A stretch of 64,000 nucleotides of DNA. Origin: Christiangramia bathymodioli (lineage in GTDB: Bacteria; Bacteroidota; Bacteroidia; Flavobacteriales; Flavobacteriaceae). The notes below the pieces were generated by a model. The model saw only the letters and a list, made by a program, of their open reading frames with translations. It did not search any database and was not told the origin of the DNA. Numbering within the stretch: the first letter of the stretch is position 1; each line of letters begins with the position of its first letter. The position numbers and the translations under genes are program-made. Of this stretch, positions 26,834-35,389 are shown in pieces. The stretch covers positions 682,048 through 746,047 of the forward strand of contig SRSL01000001.1 of NCBI GenBank assembly GCA_009735695.1, given 5' to 3'.

Positions 26834-27400
26834 TTATTTTTGCCATTTCAGGCTTTCCATCAAATGCCTGATATCCTTCTTCAGATAATCAGCAGCCGGA
26901 ACTATAGAGTCAAAATTAGGCACCCGGTCAAAATAGACCGATCCTGTAAGAAAATGATCGGTACTGTCTGTAAGATAAAACTGGGCCTGTGAAGCGGCGT
27001 CGCCTTCGATCTCATAGAACATTCCATAGGTTTCGTTGAAATCGTTGGTGTAGATATCGCCTTCAATAAGATCGGCTTTAATGGTATGCTGCAAAGGCAA
27101 TTTTTGAGCATCCATCAGCAGGGAATCAAGGTTGTTCCGTACAGGCTGATAGGTGATAAAGATGGAACCTTTCATGAACTCATAATCCAGCGTGATCCAG
27201 CACGGGATTCGGTTTTGTGAAGGCTGGATCTGGGCCAGTTCGTTCTTTTCGAATGAGTACGGGCAGCCAATATCGATTCGCTCATAAGTTGGTTCAGGAT
27301 ATTCCAGCGCCAGAAAGCCCTTTGGTTTAGGCCGAGGATCATCCTTACAACCAGGGCTTATTAAAAATGATAGAATAAGAGCGAATTTCAATATCCTCAT
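26834..27400 (-). CDS. gldD: gliding motility lipoprotein GldD
   Basis: A 188-residue lipoprotein with signal MRILKFALILSFLISPGC (Cys 18) and the GldD landmarks PKGFLALEYPEPTYERID, CPYSFEKN and ITLDYEFMKGSIFITYQPV. In Flavobacterium johnsoniae, gldD is required for gliding and type IX secretion. The gene overlaps gldE by four bases, and the order mutY-ssb-gldE-gldD is the known synteny, which supports both calls. The biochemical role is not settled. Confidence 0.93.
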   Translation of the reverse strand: MRILKFALILSFLISPGCKDDPRPKPKGFLALEYPEPTYERIDIGCPYSFEKNELAQIQPSQNRIPCWITLDYEFMKGSIFITYQPVRNNLDSLLMDAQKLPLQHTIKADLIEGDIYTNDFNETYGMFYEIEGDAASQAQFYLTDSTDHFLTGSVYFDRVPNFDSIVPAADYLKKDIRHLMESLKWQK

Positions 27401-28725
27401 ACCGGGGCGATGCTTAATTTGATCTGTTTGATACGTTTATCGTCTATGACTTCGATGGTGAATTCGTAATTCAGAAAGCTTATCACATCCTGTTTCTTCG
27501 GAAAGCCTCCTGAAATCTCCAGAAGGAAACCGGCAAGGGTATCGGCCTCCCCTTTCTGCTCTTCGAAAACCGTCGGATCCTCTATCTTCACGATCTTGTA
27601 AAAGTCCTTCAACGGGGTTTTCCCTTCAAAAACAAAATTGTTCTCATCGAGCTTAGAATAGATCAGGTCCTCGTCGTCGAATTCGTCGCTGATATCTCCA
27701 ACGATCTCCTCGATGATATCTTCCAGGGAAATCAATCCGCTGGTGCCGCCATACTCATCTACAACGATGGCCAGGTGGTTTTTCTTGTCCTTGAACTCAT
27801 TCAGAAGATCATCAAGCTTTTTGTTTTCAGGAACAAAATAAGGCTCTCTTAAAAGACTGGTCCATTCAAAAGTTTTTCGATCGAGATAAGGCAATAGATC
27901 CTTGATGTATAAAATACCAATTACATTATCTATATTTTCCTTGAAAACCGGGATACGCGAGTAACCATTGCTGATGATCTCCGGAATGATCTCGCTGAAA
28001 CTGCTTTCTTCATTAAGGGCGAAAATATCCATTCTGGGCCTCATCACCTGTTTGGTATCAGTATTCCCGAAACTAACAATCCCCTGCAGGATCTTCTGTT
28101 CCTCGCGGGTGGTATCTTCTTCACTGGTAAGTTCCAGCGCCTGGGAAAGATGATCGATACTGATAAAAGATCGTTGTTTTCCCAGTTTTTCATGAAAATA
28201 TAGCGTTACTGCCCGCATTGGAGTACTAAGCGGAGAGAAAAGTCCGTCGAGGAATTTAATAGGGTAAGCCATAAAATTGGAAAACTGAACTTTGTTTCTG
28301 CTGGCATATACCTTAGGCAAAATTTCCCCAAAAAGAAGGATCAGGAAAGTAGCTACTCCAACTTCCAGTATAAACCGAAGGTCTACACCCAAAATTTCAG
28401 CATTGATACCGGCAAATAGATCATCGGCCAATTGATCGAACAGTAAAACGATCGCGATATTGATAAAATTATTGGCGACCAAAATAGTAGCCAAAAGCTT
28501 CTTTGGCTTTTCAAGCAGGGTGATTACAATGGTCTGTGTTTTTGTGCGTTTCCCATCTTCGGTAATAAAATTAGCCGGGGTTAGAGAAAAGAAGGCTACC
28601 TCTGCTCCCGAAATAAGCGCAGAGCATAACAAAAGCACAAATAAAAATATGAAGCTAATTAGCTGGGTGAATCCCAAAGTGGCCCAAAACAAAAGCAAAC
28701 TGGGAGGTTCCGAATCCAAAGGCAA
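27397..28725 (-). CDS. gldE: gliding motility-associated protein GldE (CorC/HlyC-type)
   Basis: A 442-residue membrane protein: DUF21 (CNNM) transmembrane domain, about residues 15-200, with LLCSALISGAEVAFFSLTPAN; two CBS domains, about 215-340, with IPVFKENIDNVIGILYIKDLL and HLAIVVDEYGGTSGLISLEDI; then a CorC/HlyC C-terminal domain to the end. Relatives act in Mg2+/Co2+ efflux, but GldE is tied to gliding and GldD by genetics and synteny. The start overlaps nothing; the ssb gene ends 16 bases upstream on the same strand. Confidence 0.92.
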   Translation of the reverse strand: MPLDSEPPSLLLFWATLGFTQLISFIFLFVLLLCSALISGAEVAFFSLTPANFITEDGKRTKTQTIVITLLEKPKKLLATILVANNFINIAIVLLFDQLADDLFAGINAEILGVDLRFILEVGVATFLILLFGEILPKVYASRNKVQFSNFMAYPIKFLDGLFSPLSTPMRAVTLYFHEKLGKQRSFISIDHLSQALELTSEEDTTREEQKILQGIVSFGNTDTKQVMRPRMDIFALNEESSFSEIIPEIISNGYSRIPVFKENIDNVIGILYIKDLLPYLDRKTFEWTSLLREPYFVPENKKLDDLLNEFKDKKNHLAIVVDEYGGTSGLISLEDIIEEIVGDISDEFDDEDLIYSKLDENNFVFEGKTPLKDFYKIVKIEDPTVFEEQKGEADTLAGFLLEISGGFPKKQDVISFLNYEFTIEVIDDKRIKQIKLSIAPV

Positions 28726-28740
28726 AGAATTTAGTTAAAC

Positions 28741-29217
28741 TTAGAATGGCAGGTCATCTTCCTCCTCTTGCTGGGAGTAGCCTTCATTCCTATTTGCATA
28801 ATTATCACTTTTAGATCTGTCAGGCCTGGCCTGAGTTCCAGACGACGACTGGCCCGAAGGTTCTGCACCGCCCGATTCGCCTTTCGGTGTTAAGAAGGTG
28901 AATTCGGTACAATGGATCTCGGTTTGATACCTTTCATTTCCCTGGTCGTCCTGCCATTTACGGGTTTTAATACGGCCTTCTACATAAACTTTATCCCCTT
29001 TTTTCAAATACTTTTCACAGATCTCGGCAGCTTTATTTCTTACAACCACATTATGCCATTCGGTGCTGGTTACTCGCTCGCCGGTGGTTCTATTCGTGTA
29101 ACTCTCGTTTGTGGCCAGGGGAAACCGGCCTATTGAACCGCCACCTTCAAAATAATGCATTTTTACGTCATCTCCCGTGTGTCCTATCAACATTACCTTG
29201 TTTAGTGTACCTGTCAT
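28741..29217 (-). CDS. ssb: single-stranded DNA-binding protein
   Basis: A 158-residue SSB. The OB fold covers residues 1-108 (NKVMLIGHTGDDVKMHYFEG, STEWHNVVVRNKAAEICEKY, KGDKVYVEGRIKTRKWQ). A Ser/Gly/Gln-rich linker follows, and the acidic tip EEDDLPF ends the protein, the contact site for repair and replication partners. It lies between mutY and gldE in the conserved repair/gliding run. Confidence 0.97.
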   Translation of the reverse strand: MTGTLNKVMLIGHTGDDVKMHYFEGGGSIGRFPLATNESYTNRTTGERVTSTEWHNVVVRNKAAEICEKYLKKGDKVYVEGRIKTRKWQDDQGNERYQTEIHCTEFTFLTPKGESGGAEPSGQSSSGTQARPDRSKSDNYANRNEGYSQQEEEDDLPF

Positions 29218-29295
29218 TTTATTTGATTTTATTGCTTGGATTTTCTACTATAAACTAAAATAATAAAAAAATCTCCCTAAAGATTAAAAAACAGG

Positions 29296-29303
29296 CAAAG
29301 ATA
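29296..29303 (-). promoter_or_regulatory. putative -7 box upstream of ssb
   Basis: TATCTTTG on the minus strand, 79 bases upstream of the ssb start and just past the mutY stop; matches TAnnTTTG. I found no clear TTTG at the expected -33 distance. Confidence 0.4.
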
Positions 29304-29313
29304 TAAACAAGAT

Positions 29314-30366
29314 TCATTTATATGCCGGCGGAAGGTAGTCTTTTAAAAAATTTTCGATCAATACCGGGACTGGATATTCATGAACGCTCTCCAGTTCAAT
29401 GCTTTTGGAATGATCGGTATTGGATTTAATCAGCCAGAAGCGGGTGATTAAATGTTGATGAGAGAGTTTATGCACTACCGGTTCGGAATTGTATAACTCT
29501 ACCGAATACTCACCGCCATTTATATGAGCTTCGAAAGCTTCGGTTTGCACCAATTGTTCCTGACCTACCAATGAGGCGGTCTCTACCAATGGGAATTGAT
29601 ACAGTCCGTTCCAGATTCCCTTCCCCTTTCGCTGCTCCAGCACGGTTCTTTCCTCTTCCAGATCAAAAACAAGGTAATTAAAATAACGCTTTTTCACCTT
29701 GGCCTTTTTCAACTTAACTGGTAATTCCTTAATTCGGTGTTCCTTTAAAGCGAGACACTGATCATTAAAAGGACATACCTCACAGGCCGGATTCTGAGGT
29801 TTACAATGAAGCGCTCCAAATTCCATGATCGCCTGGTTAAAAGTTGCGGGATCTTTTTTATCCAGCAATTCTTCGGCAAGCGCCTTGAATTCCTTCTTTC
29901 CTGCCGTGCTATTGATAGGTGTATCTATCCCAAAGACCCTGGAAAGAACGCGGTATACATTTCCATCCACAACGGCAACACCTTCATCATAACATATGGA
30001 AGCTATCGCGCTAGCGGTATAATCACCCACGCCCTTTAATTTTACTAGCTCCTTATAGGAACCCGGAAATTCTCCATTGAGTTCATTTACTACATATTTC
30101 GCGGTTTCATGTAGATTTCTTGCACGGGAATAATAGCCCAGGCCCTGCCACAGTTTCAATACCTCATCCTGGGGCGCGGCAGCAAGATCAAAAACCCGCG
30201 GATAGGCCTCTATAAATTTCTCGTAATAAGGCAATCCCTGCTCCACACGCGTTTGCTGAAGAATTATTTCACTAAGCCATATTTGGTACGGTTCATGCTC
30301 TTTTCTCCAGGGCAGGTCACGTTTATTTTGCAAATACCAATGTTTCAGTCTATTGGAAAATCTCAT
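29314..30366 (-). CDS. mutY: A/G-specific adenine glycosylase MutY
   Basis: About 350 residues. I chose ATG 30366 rather than the TTG seven codons upstream. The HhH-GPD glycosylase domain has the catalytic Glu in SEIILQQTRVEQG, the hairpin LKGVGDYTASAIASI and the catalytic Asp in VAVVDGNVYRVLSR. The [4Fe-4S] ligands follow in CKPQNPACEVCPFNDQC (C-x6-C-x2-C-x5-C). The C-terminal third is the NUDIX-like domain that recognises 8-oxoG. It removes A mispaired with 8-oxoG. It is the first gene of mutY-ssb-gldE-gldD and divergent from the HU gene. Confidence 0.97.
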   Translation of the reverse strand: MRFSNRLKHWYLQNKRDLPWRKEHEPYQIWLSEIILQQTRVEQGLPYYEKFIEAYPRVFDLAAAPQDEVLKLWQGLGYYSRARNLHETAKYVVNELNGEFPGSYKELVKLKGVGDYTASAIASICYDEGVAVVDGNVYRVLSRVFGIDTPINSTAGKKEFKALAEELLDKKDPATFNQAIMEFGALHCKPQNPACEVCPFNDQCLALKEHRIKELPVKLKKAKVKKRYFNYLVFDLEEERTVLEQRKGKGIWNGLYQFPLVETASLVGQEQLVQTEAFEAHINGGEYSVELYNSEPVVHKLSHQHLITRFWLIKSNTDHSKSIELESVHEYPVPVLIENFLKDYLPPAYK

Positions 30367-30424
30367 CTTAAAAGTGATTCTGTGCAATATTAGAAGTTTA
30401 TTGCGTTATTATTAGTGAATTAGG

Positions 30425-30457
30425 TTTGAAATATTGCAGATTTAATTCTTATATTTG
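30425..30457 (+). promoter_or_regulatory. Bacteroidota-type promoter of the HU gene
   Basis: TTTG (30425-30428), 21 bases, TATATTTG (30450-30457), then a leader of about 45 bases to the HU start. The spacer is slightly longer than the usual 19. Confidence 0.68.
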
Positions 30458-30508
30458 CCCCCTTGAAAATCGGAAACCCCAATTTATTTTAATTTAAACC
30501 ATACGAAA

Positions 30509-30799
30509 ATGACTAAAGCGGATATCGTAGCGAACATTTCAGAAAAATTAGGAATGGAAAAAGGAGACGTACAGGCTACCATCGAATCTTTCATGGACGA
30601 AGTTAAAAATTCTTTAGAGAGTGGAGACAATGTATACCTACGTGGATTTGGAAGCTTTGTGGTAAAAACCAGAGCTGAAAAGACAGGAAGAAACATTTCG
30701 AAGAATACTACTATCAAGATCCCAGCTCACAACATTCCAGCATTCAAGCCTGCGAAGATTTTTGTTGAAGGAGTTAAGACCAATGTTGAGGTAAAATAA
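30509..30799 (+). CDS. HU/IHF-family DNA-binding protein
   Basis: A 96-residue histone-like protein. It opens MTKADIVANISEKLGMEKGD and has the DNA-contact core VYLRGFGSFVVKTRAEKTGRN, then TTIKIPAHNIPAFKPAKIF. It bends and compacts DNA. Single-subunit HU or IHF-type cannot be separated by eye. It is monocistronic, ending before a strong terminator, and divergent from mutY. Confidence 0.96.
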   Translation: MTKADIVANISEKLGMEKGDVQATIESFMDEVKNSLESGDNVYLRGFGSFVVKTRAEKTGRNISKNTTIKIPAHNIPAFKPAKIFVEGVKTNVEVK

Positions 30800-30805
30800 T
30801 TGAAT

Positions 30806-30826
30806 CCCCCTACTCAGGGGGTTTTT
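30806..30826 (+). terminator. terminator of the HU gene
   Basis: Perfect arms CCCCCT (30806-30811) and AGGGGG (30816-30821), four-base loop, TTTTT after it, six bases past the stop. Confidence 0.88.
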
Positions 30827-30860
30827 ATAAAATAATTACTAATTTAAATGACCGTACACT

Positions 30861-30950
30861 ATGCCAAGTGGTAAAAAAAGAAAAAGACATAAGGTGGCTA
30901 CGCACAAGCGTAAAAAGCGTAGAAGAGCAAATCGCCACAAGAAAAAGTAG
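30861..30950 (+). CDS. 29-residue highly basic protein, likely ribosome-associated
   Basis: ATG at 30861, TAG at 30948-30950. Of 29 residues, about 20 are Lys, Arg or His (starts MPSGKKRKRHKV, ends RRANRHKKK), and there is no acidic residue. I recognise it as a small protein conserved in Bacteroidota between the HU gene and rng. Its composition is that of small ribosomal proteins or rRNA-binding peptides; a match to a phylum-specific ribosomal protein such as bL38 is possible but I cannot confirm it. The gene lies between two terminators, and its stop codon is inside the stem of the second, so it is probably transcribed on its own. Confidence 0.8.
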   Translation: MPSGKKRKRHKVATHKRKKRRRANRHKKK

Positions 30951-30970
30951 TGTGACAACTACTTTTTTTA
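30942..30970 (+). terminator. terminator overlapping the end of the 29-residue gene
   Basis: Ten-base arms AAAAAGTAGT (30942-30951) and ACTACTTTTT (30958-30967), six-base loop, T-run. The left arm contains the stop codon of the small gene. Confidence 0.82.
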
Positions 30971-31091
30971 TTTCAATCGTTCTTTGAAATTGAAACCCCC
31001 GGCAGAATTCCTATGTCGTTGAGGTTTCTTCAGGATTAAAAAACCTGTGAAAAAATAATGTTTAATCCATCTGTGTCTGTTTATTACAGAT

Positions 31092-32651
31092 ATGGATATA
31101 AAATCTGGAAGTGTGGACAAAGAATTAATTATCAGGTCCGAACCTTCTGCTGTAGATTTTGCCTTATTAAAAGATGGAAAACTTATTGAACTCAATAAAG
31201 AAGAAGACAGCAACCAGTTTAATGTTGGTGATATCTATATCGCCAAGATTAGAAAAGCTGTTCCAGGCTTAAATGCCGCGTTCGTCAACGTAGGATACGA
31301 AAAAGACGGATTCCTGCATTACCATGACCTGGGCCCTCAGGTTTCTTCTTTATTAAAGTTCATAAAACGTGTAAGCACAGGTAAACTCAAAGATTATTCT
31401 TTAAAGAATTTTCCTTTTGAAAAGGATATAGACAAAAACGGCGCTATTGCCGATGTCTTAAAATCAAATCAGTCGCTACTGGTTCAAATCGTAAAAGAAC
31501 CCATCTCAACCAAAGGCCCAAGGATTAGCTCCGAGCTTTCCTTACCGGGCAGGTACATCGTTCTGGTACCTTTTTCCAATAGAATTTCAGTCTCTCAGAA
31601 GATCGAAAGCAAGGAAGAAAAAGAACGTTTAAAGAGACTGGTAAAAAGCATTAGACCCAAAGGATTTGGGATTATTGTAAGAACCGTAGCCGAAGGCAAA
31701 AAAGTAGCAGAACTGGACAGAGACCTCCAAAATTTAGTAGGTCGCTGGACAGCCATGTGTAAAAAACTGTATAAGCCTCATCATCCGTCAAAAGTACTGG
31801 GAGAATTAAACAGGGCATCGTCCCTGTTGAGAGACATTTTTAATGACTCTTTTACTTCTATAGTCGTAGACGATGAAACGCTTTATACTCAAATCAAAGA
31901 TTATGTGAGCGAGATCGCTCCGGAAAAAGAATCAATCGTAAAACTGCATCAAGCCAACCAACCCATTTTCGAGAAATTCGGTATCGAAAGACAGATCAAA
32001 ACTTCCTTTGGGCGCACCGTATCCATGAGTAAAGGCGCCTACCTGGTAATAGAGCACACCGAAGCCATGCACGTGATAGACGTGAATAGTGGAAACCGCT
32101 CGAATAAATCCAAAAACCAGGAAGATACCGCTCTGGAGGTGAATTTAATAAGTGCATCCGAAATTGCCCGACAGTTACGACTGCGTGACATGGGCGGTAT
32201 TATCGTGATAGACTTTATAGATATGAATAGAGCTGAAAACCGTAAAAAGCTCTATGATCACCTTCGAAAGGAAATGAGTGATGACCGGGCAAAACACAAG
32301 ATTTTGCCACCGAGTAAATTTGGATTGGTACAGATTACGAGACAGCGCGTAAGGCCAGAAATGAACATCAAAACCCGTGAGGAAAACCCAAACGGGAATG
32401 GTGAAATTGAAGCACCCATTAGTGTGGTGAACAAGATCAAAGCTGACCTTGAAAAACTGATCAAAAAGGAACACAAAAAGATCACGCTAAGCGCTCATCC
32501 ATTTATTGCCGCCTTTTTAACTAAAGGCTTTCCATCGCCCCGATCAAAATGGTTTGTAGACCATAAACGTTGGGTGAAAATTTTACCTAGAGATGCTTAC
32601 ACGTATTTAGAGTACCACTTTCACGATAAAGACGGGAAAGTGATCAAATAA
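31092..32651 (+). CDS. rng: ribonuclease G (Rne/Rng family)
   Basis: A 519-residue RNase E/G-type endoribonuclease. The S1 domain is about residues 38-130 (VGDIYIAKIRKAVPGLNAAFVNVG is its start); the RNase H-like/catalytic domain follows, with conserved EHTEAMHVIDVNSG and GGIIVIDFIDM, the latter holding the metal-binding Asp residues. There is no long C-terminal scaffold as in E. coli RNase E. It processes rRNA and mRNA in the cytoplasm. It follows the HU gene and the 29-residue gene, and ends before a terminator. Confidence 0.95.
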   Translation: MDIKSGSVDKELIIRSEPSAVDFALLKDGKLIELNKEEDSNQFNVGDIYIAKIRKAVPGLNAAFVNVGYEKDGFLHYHDLGPQVSSLLKFIKRVSTGKLKDYSLKNFPFEKDIDKNGAIADVLKSNQSLLVQIVKEPISTKGPRISSELSLPGRYIVLVPFSNRISVSQKIESKEEKERLKRLVKSIRPKGFGIIVRTVAEGKKVAELDRDLQNLVGRWTAMCKKLYKPHHPSKVLGELNRASSLLRDIFNDSFTSIVVDDETLYTQIKDYVSEIAPEKESIVKLHQANQPIFEKFGIERQIKTSFGRTVSMSKGAYLVIEHTEAMHVIDVNSGNRSNKSKNQEDTALEVNLISASEIARQLRLRDMGGIIVIDFIDMNRAENRKKLYDHLRKEMSDDRAKHKILPPSKFGLVQITRQRVRPEMNIKTREENPNGNGEIEAPISVVNKIKADLEKLIKKEHKKITLSAHPFIAAFLTKGFPSPRSKWFVDHKRWVKILPRDAYTYLEYHFHDKDGKVIK

Positions 32652-32654
32652 AAG

Positions 32655-32690
32655 AAACGCCTTTCAAGCAATTGTCAGGCGTTTTTTTAT
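32655..32690 (+). terminator. terminator of rng
   Basis: Arms AAACGCCT (32655-32662) and AGGCGTTT (32677-32684), fourteen-base loop, T-run. Confidence 0.75.
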
Positions 32691-32843
32691 GCCTTATTTT
32701 CAGGAAGATGAATGCTATTGCACCAAAAAATTAACACTATCTCCACTTTAATAAATCTTCAACAAAGCTTTAGAACTCATTTAACTTCAACTAAAGGTTC
32801 CAAGGATTAATTTCCCCTCTTATTAACCAATAAATATAAAATC

Positions 32844-33329
32844 ATGAAAGATCTAAAAGAGCTTTTTGAACATCAGCTTAAAGACCTTTACAGTGCTGAA
32901 AGTCAGCTTATCAAAGCCCTGCCAAAAATGGCGAAAAATGCACATGACAAGAAATTAAAGGATGCTTTCGAGAGCCATCTGGAGGAAACCAAGAAACAGA
33001 AAGAACGGCTTAGTGAGGTTTGTGAAGAACTGGGAATTGAACCAACCGGCGAAACCTGTAAAGGCATGAAAGGATTGATCGAGGAAGCAGAAGATTTTCT
33101 TAAAGAGGATGCTTCAGAAGAGGTGAGAGATGCGGGACTTATCGCCGACGCCCAACGTGTTGAACATTATGAGATCGCTGGCTACGGAACCGTTGTGCGC
33201 TATGCCAAGGAATTAGGACATAAGGAAATAGCTAAAAAGCTTCAGAAAACCCTCGACGAAGAGTACGATGCAGACAACAAGCTCGACAAATTAGCTGAAG
33301 GCAGGCTTAATAAGAAGGCCAAAGCCTAA
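32844..33329 (+). CDS. YciE/DUF892-type ferritin-like protein
   Basis: A 161-residue helical protein of the DUF892/YciE family (ferritin-like four-helix bundle). It has the family start KDLKELFEHQLKDLYSAESQLIKALPKMAKNAHDKKLKDAF and the second half DAQRVEHYEIAGYGTVVRYAKELGH, where Glu/His pairs could bind a di-metal centre. Family members are linked to general stress. It stands alone between two terminators. The sequence is Lys/Glu-rich, typical of small stress proteins. Confidence 0.9.
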   Translation: MKDLKELFEHQLKDLYSAESQLIKALPKMAKNAHDKKLKDAFESHLEETKKQKERLSEVCEELGIEPTGETCKGMKGLIEEAEDFLKEDASEEVRDAGLIADAQRVEHYEIAGYGTVVRYAKELGHKEIAKKLQKTLDEEYDADNKLDKLAEGRLNKKAKA

Positions 33330-33354
33330 AACCAACAACTAAAACTTTGAAAAG

Positions 33355-33391
33355 AAAACGCCTTTCTGAAAAATGAAAGGCGTTTTTTTAA
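33355..33391. terminator. bidirectional terminator
   Basis: Perfect twelve-base arms AAAACGCCTTTC (33355-33366) and GAAAGGCGTTTT (33375-33386), eight-base loop, T-run. It separates the convergent YciE-like and serine hydrolase genes. Confidence 0.9.
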
Positions 33392-33406
33392 TTTCCAACC
33401 ATCGCA

Positions 33407-34822
33407 TCACGGCTGGATCTTTCGTATATAGTTGTTATGCCTTTTCAGCCTGAATACGTTTCCGTTTTCATTTCTCTCGAATTGAACGAGTTCTCCAGGT
33501 TCCTCATCATCTCTCAACCTCCTGAAGGTATCACCTTCGACGTGCTCAAAAAAACTCATGCTCTCAGCAGGATTGCTAGAAGGCAAATTTATACTTACCA
33601 GTTTATCTCCCCATTTCCCAATATACATTTCGTGGCTCCAGGGCCTTAGATCGTAATAACCAGTATAATCCTCCAGATTCACATTTGCTGAAGCCGTGGA
33701 GTCCTTCACTTTTTTCGATAATAGCGCATGCATCCCGCCGATGTATTTCCCCGGGTTTTCACCTCCAGCATTGATCATGACCACATAGGCGGTTTTTGTT
33801 TTTGGATTAAGCTGAATGGAAGTTCTGTAACCTGGGCAGCTTCCACCATGTCCAACCCATTTACTACCATCAGGACCTTTCGACACCGAAAATCCCAATC
33901 CCCAGGTCTGGTCAAAATCTGGATCGGTCCAGTGAACATTCTGCATGTACTTAAGCGTCGAGGAATTTAAAATTTCGGTTTTGGTGGTGTCCAGCAGCCG
34001 GAATTGCCACATGGCGAATTTTGCAAGATCTTCAACGGTGGAGGAATAACCGGCCGCAGCTTTTATACCATTCGCCTGGAAAAAATTCACCCTTTCCCGT
34101 TCCCCGTTTCTTGATTCCGGAGAATAACCTATTGCCAGTTGTTGACCGTATAGATCTTCCGGAAGCTCGGTTCTGGTATTGGTTAAATTAAGAGGTTCAA
34201 TGATATGTTGCAAAACGTATTCGTCATACGACATACCGGAAACTTCTTCCACCACTTCACCTAAAAGGGTTAACCCCAGATTACTGTACTGGAAATAAGT
34301 TGAAGAGGGATACAGCGTTTCCTGGTTTTTGAGATTCTCATCTATGGCTTCCTGCTCTGGAAATGGAAAATCCGGGCCGGTCCAGTAGGGAAAATTGGCT
34401 TCTCTCGGCAATCCAGAGGAATGGGTTAACAGCGACCTGATGGTAATTGGCCAGCTGTCGTCGAATTTTTGCTTCAGATCATAATTGGGAAGGATATCTT
34501 CAATTTTATCATCCAGTCTTAATTTACCCTCTTCAACAAGTTTCATTACAGCCACAGAAGTAAAGAGTTTTGAAATAGAACAAATACTGCAGATAGTTTC
34601 TGGCTTAGCTTCTACATTATCTTCCATATTTGCCATTCCATAGGCTCCTTTCCAGATAATCTGCTGATCTTTTACGATAGCAGCGGTTATTGCGGGCAGG
34701 TTTTCATAATCCTGCTGGGCGCTAAGCCAGGCTTCAATAAGCTGTATAGCCTCCTTATTTTCAGATTGGGCATTCACCAGGAAACCAGTGAACAATAGAA
34801 AAATGAGTAAAATTTTTTTCAT
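33407..34822 (-). CDS. serine hydrolase of the beta-lactamase/class C family
   Basis: A 471-residue exported protein with signal peptide MKKILLIFLLFTGFLVNAQ. Penicillin-binding-protein-like serine hydrolase: SxxK motif SISK in ICSICSISKLFTSVAV, the Tyr-x-Asn motif as YSN in FQYSNLGLTLLGEV, and an HGG element in WVGHGGSCPGY. The C-terminal 100 residues are an extra beta domain. Substrates of such enzymes range from peptides to esters, so beta-lactamase activity should not be assumed. Gene is monocistronic, divergent from recX. Confidence 0.9.
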   Translation of the reverse strand: MKKILLIFLLFTGFLVNAQSENKEAIQLIEAWLSAQQDYENLPAITAAIVKDQQIIWKGAYGMANMEDNVEAKPETICSICSISKLFTSVAVMKLVEEGKLRLDDKIEDILPNYDLKQKFDDSWPITIRSLLTHSSGLPREANFPYWTGPDFPFPEQEAIDENLKNQETLYPSSTYFQYSNLGLTLLGEVVEEVSGMSYDEYVLQHIIEPLNLTNTRTELPEDLYGQQLAIGYSPESRNGERERVNFFQANGIKAAAGYSSTVEDLAKFAMWQFRLLDTTKTEILNSSTLKYMQNVHWTDPDFDQTWGLGFSVSKGPDGSKWVGHGGSCPGYRTSIQLNPKTKTAYVVMINAGGENPGKYIGGMHALLSKKVKDSTASANVNLEDYTGYYDLRPWSHEMYIGKWGDKLVSINLPSSNPAESMSFFEHVEGDTFRRLRDDEEPGELVQFERNENGNVFRLKRHNNYIRKIQP

Positions 34823-34906
34823 ATTCTTAAGTTTTTCGACAAGGGATTTCCGCTAAAAATAATACTTTTCCAAACTTCAGGCTTTAAAGCTGAATTTTAA
34901 TGCTAC

Positions 34907-35389
34907 ATGAGACCATCTGAAAAAAGATCATATACGGTAGATGAGGCCATGCAAAAGCTGATGCATTTTTGCGCGTACAGGGAGCGTTCGCAAAAGGAAG
35001 TGGAAGATAAACTCATCCAGATGAATATGATCCCGGCCGCCCGGGAACAGATTATCATCAGACTGATGGAGGATAAATTCCTGAACGAAGAGCGATTCGC
35101 AAGGAGTTTTGTAAGAGGCAAATTCCGAATCAAGAAATGGGGCAGAATCAGGATCACCCAGGAATTGAAAAGAAAGGAAATTTCTGCACCGATCATCAGG
35201 CTGGGCCTTTCCGAGATCGATCAGAAAATATACATTTCCACCTTATACGAACTGGCCGAAAAAAAACTGGAAAAGATTCAGGAGCCTAACATCTTCAAGC
35301 GAAAAAAGAAACTGGCCGATCACCTTTTAAGGAAGGGCTATGAAAACCAGCTGGTCTTTGACTGCGTAAACGACCTCATCACAGACTGA
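34907..35389 (+). CDS. recX: RecA regulator RecX
   Basis: A 160-residue all-helical protein with the RecX repeats: YTVDEAMQKLMHFCAYRERSQKEVEDKL, then LMEDKFLNEERFARSFVRGKF and the motif KWGRIRITQELKRKEIS. RecX limits RecA filaments. No recA is nearby. Its last 11 bases overlap the convergent JmjC-like gene. Confidence 0.93.
   Translation: MRPSEKRSYTVDEAMQKLMHFCAYRERSQKEVEDKLIQMNMIPAAREQIIIRLMEDKFLNEERFARSFVRGKFRIKKWGRIRITQELKRKEISAPIIRLGLSEIDQKIYISTLYELAEKKLEKIQEPNIFKRKKKLADHLLRKGYENQLVFDCVNDLITD

Noticed and set aside
30848-30874. Eight-codon upstream frame before the 29-residue gene
   Set aside because: Very short and without sign of regulatory content; overlaps the real start in another frame.
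33407-34822. Calling the serine hydrolase a beta-lactamase resistance gene
   Set aside because: SxxK and YxN are shared by many esterases and peptidases of the fold; the extra C-terminal domain and size do not point to AmpC.
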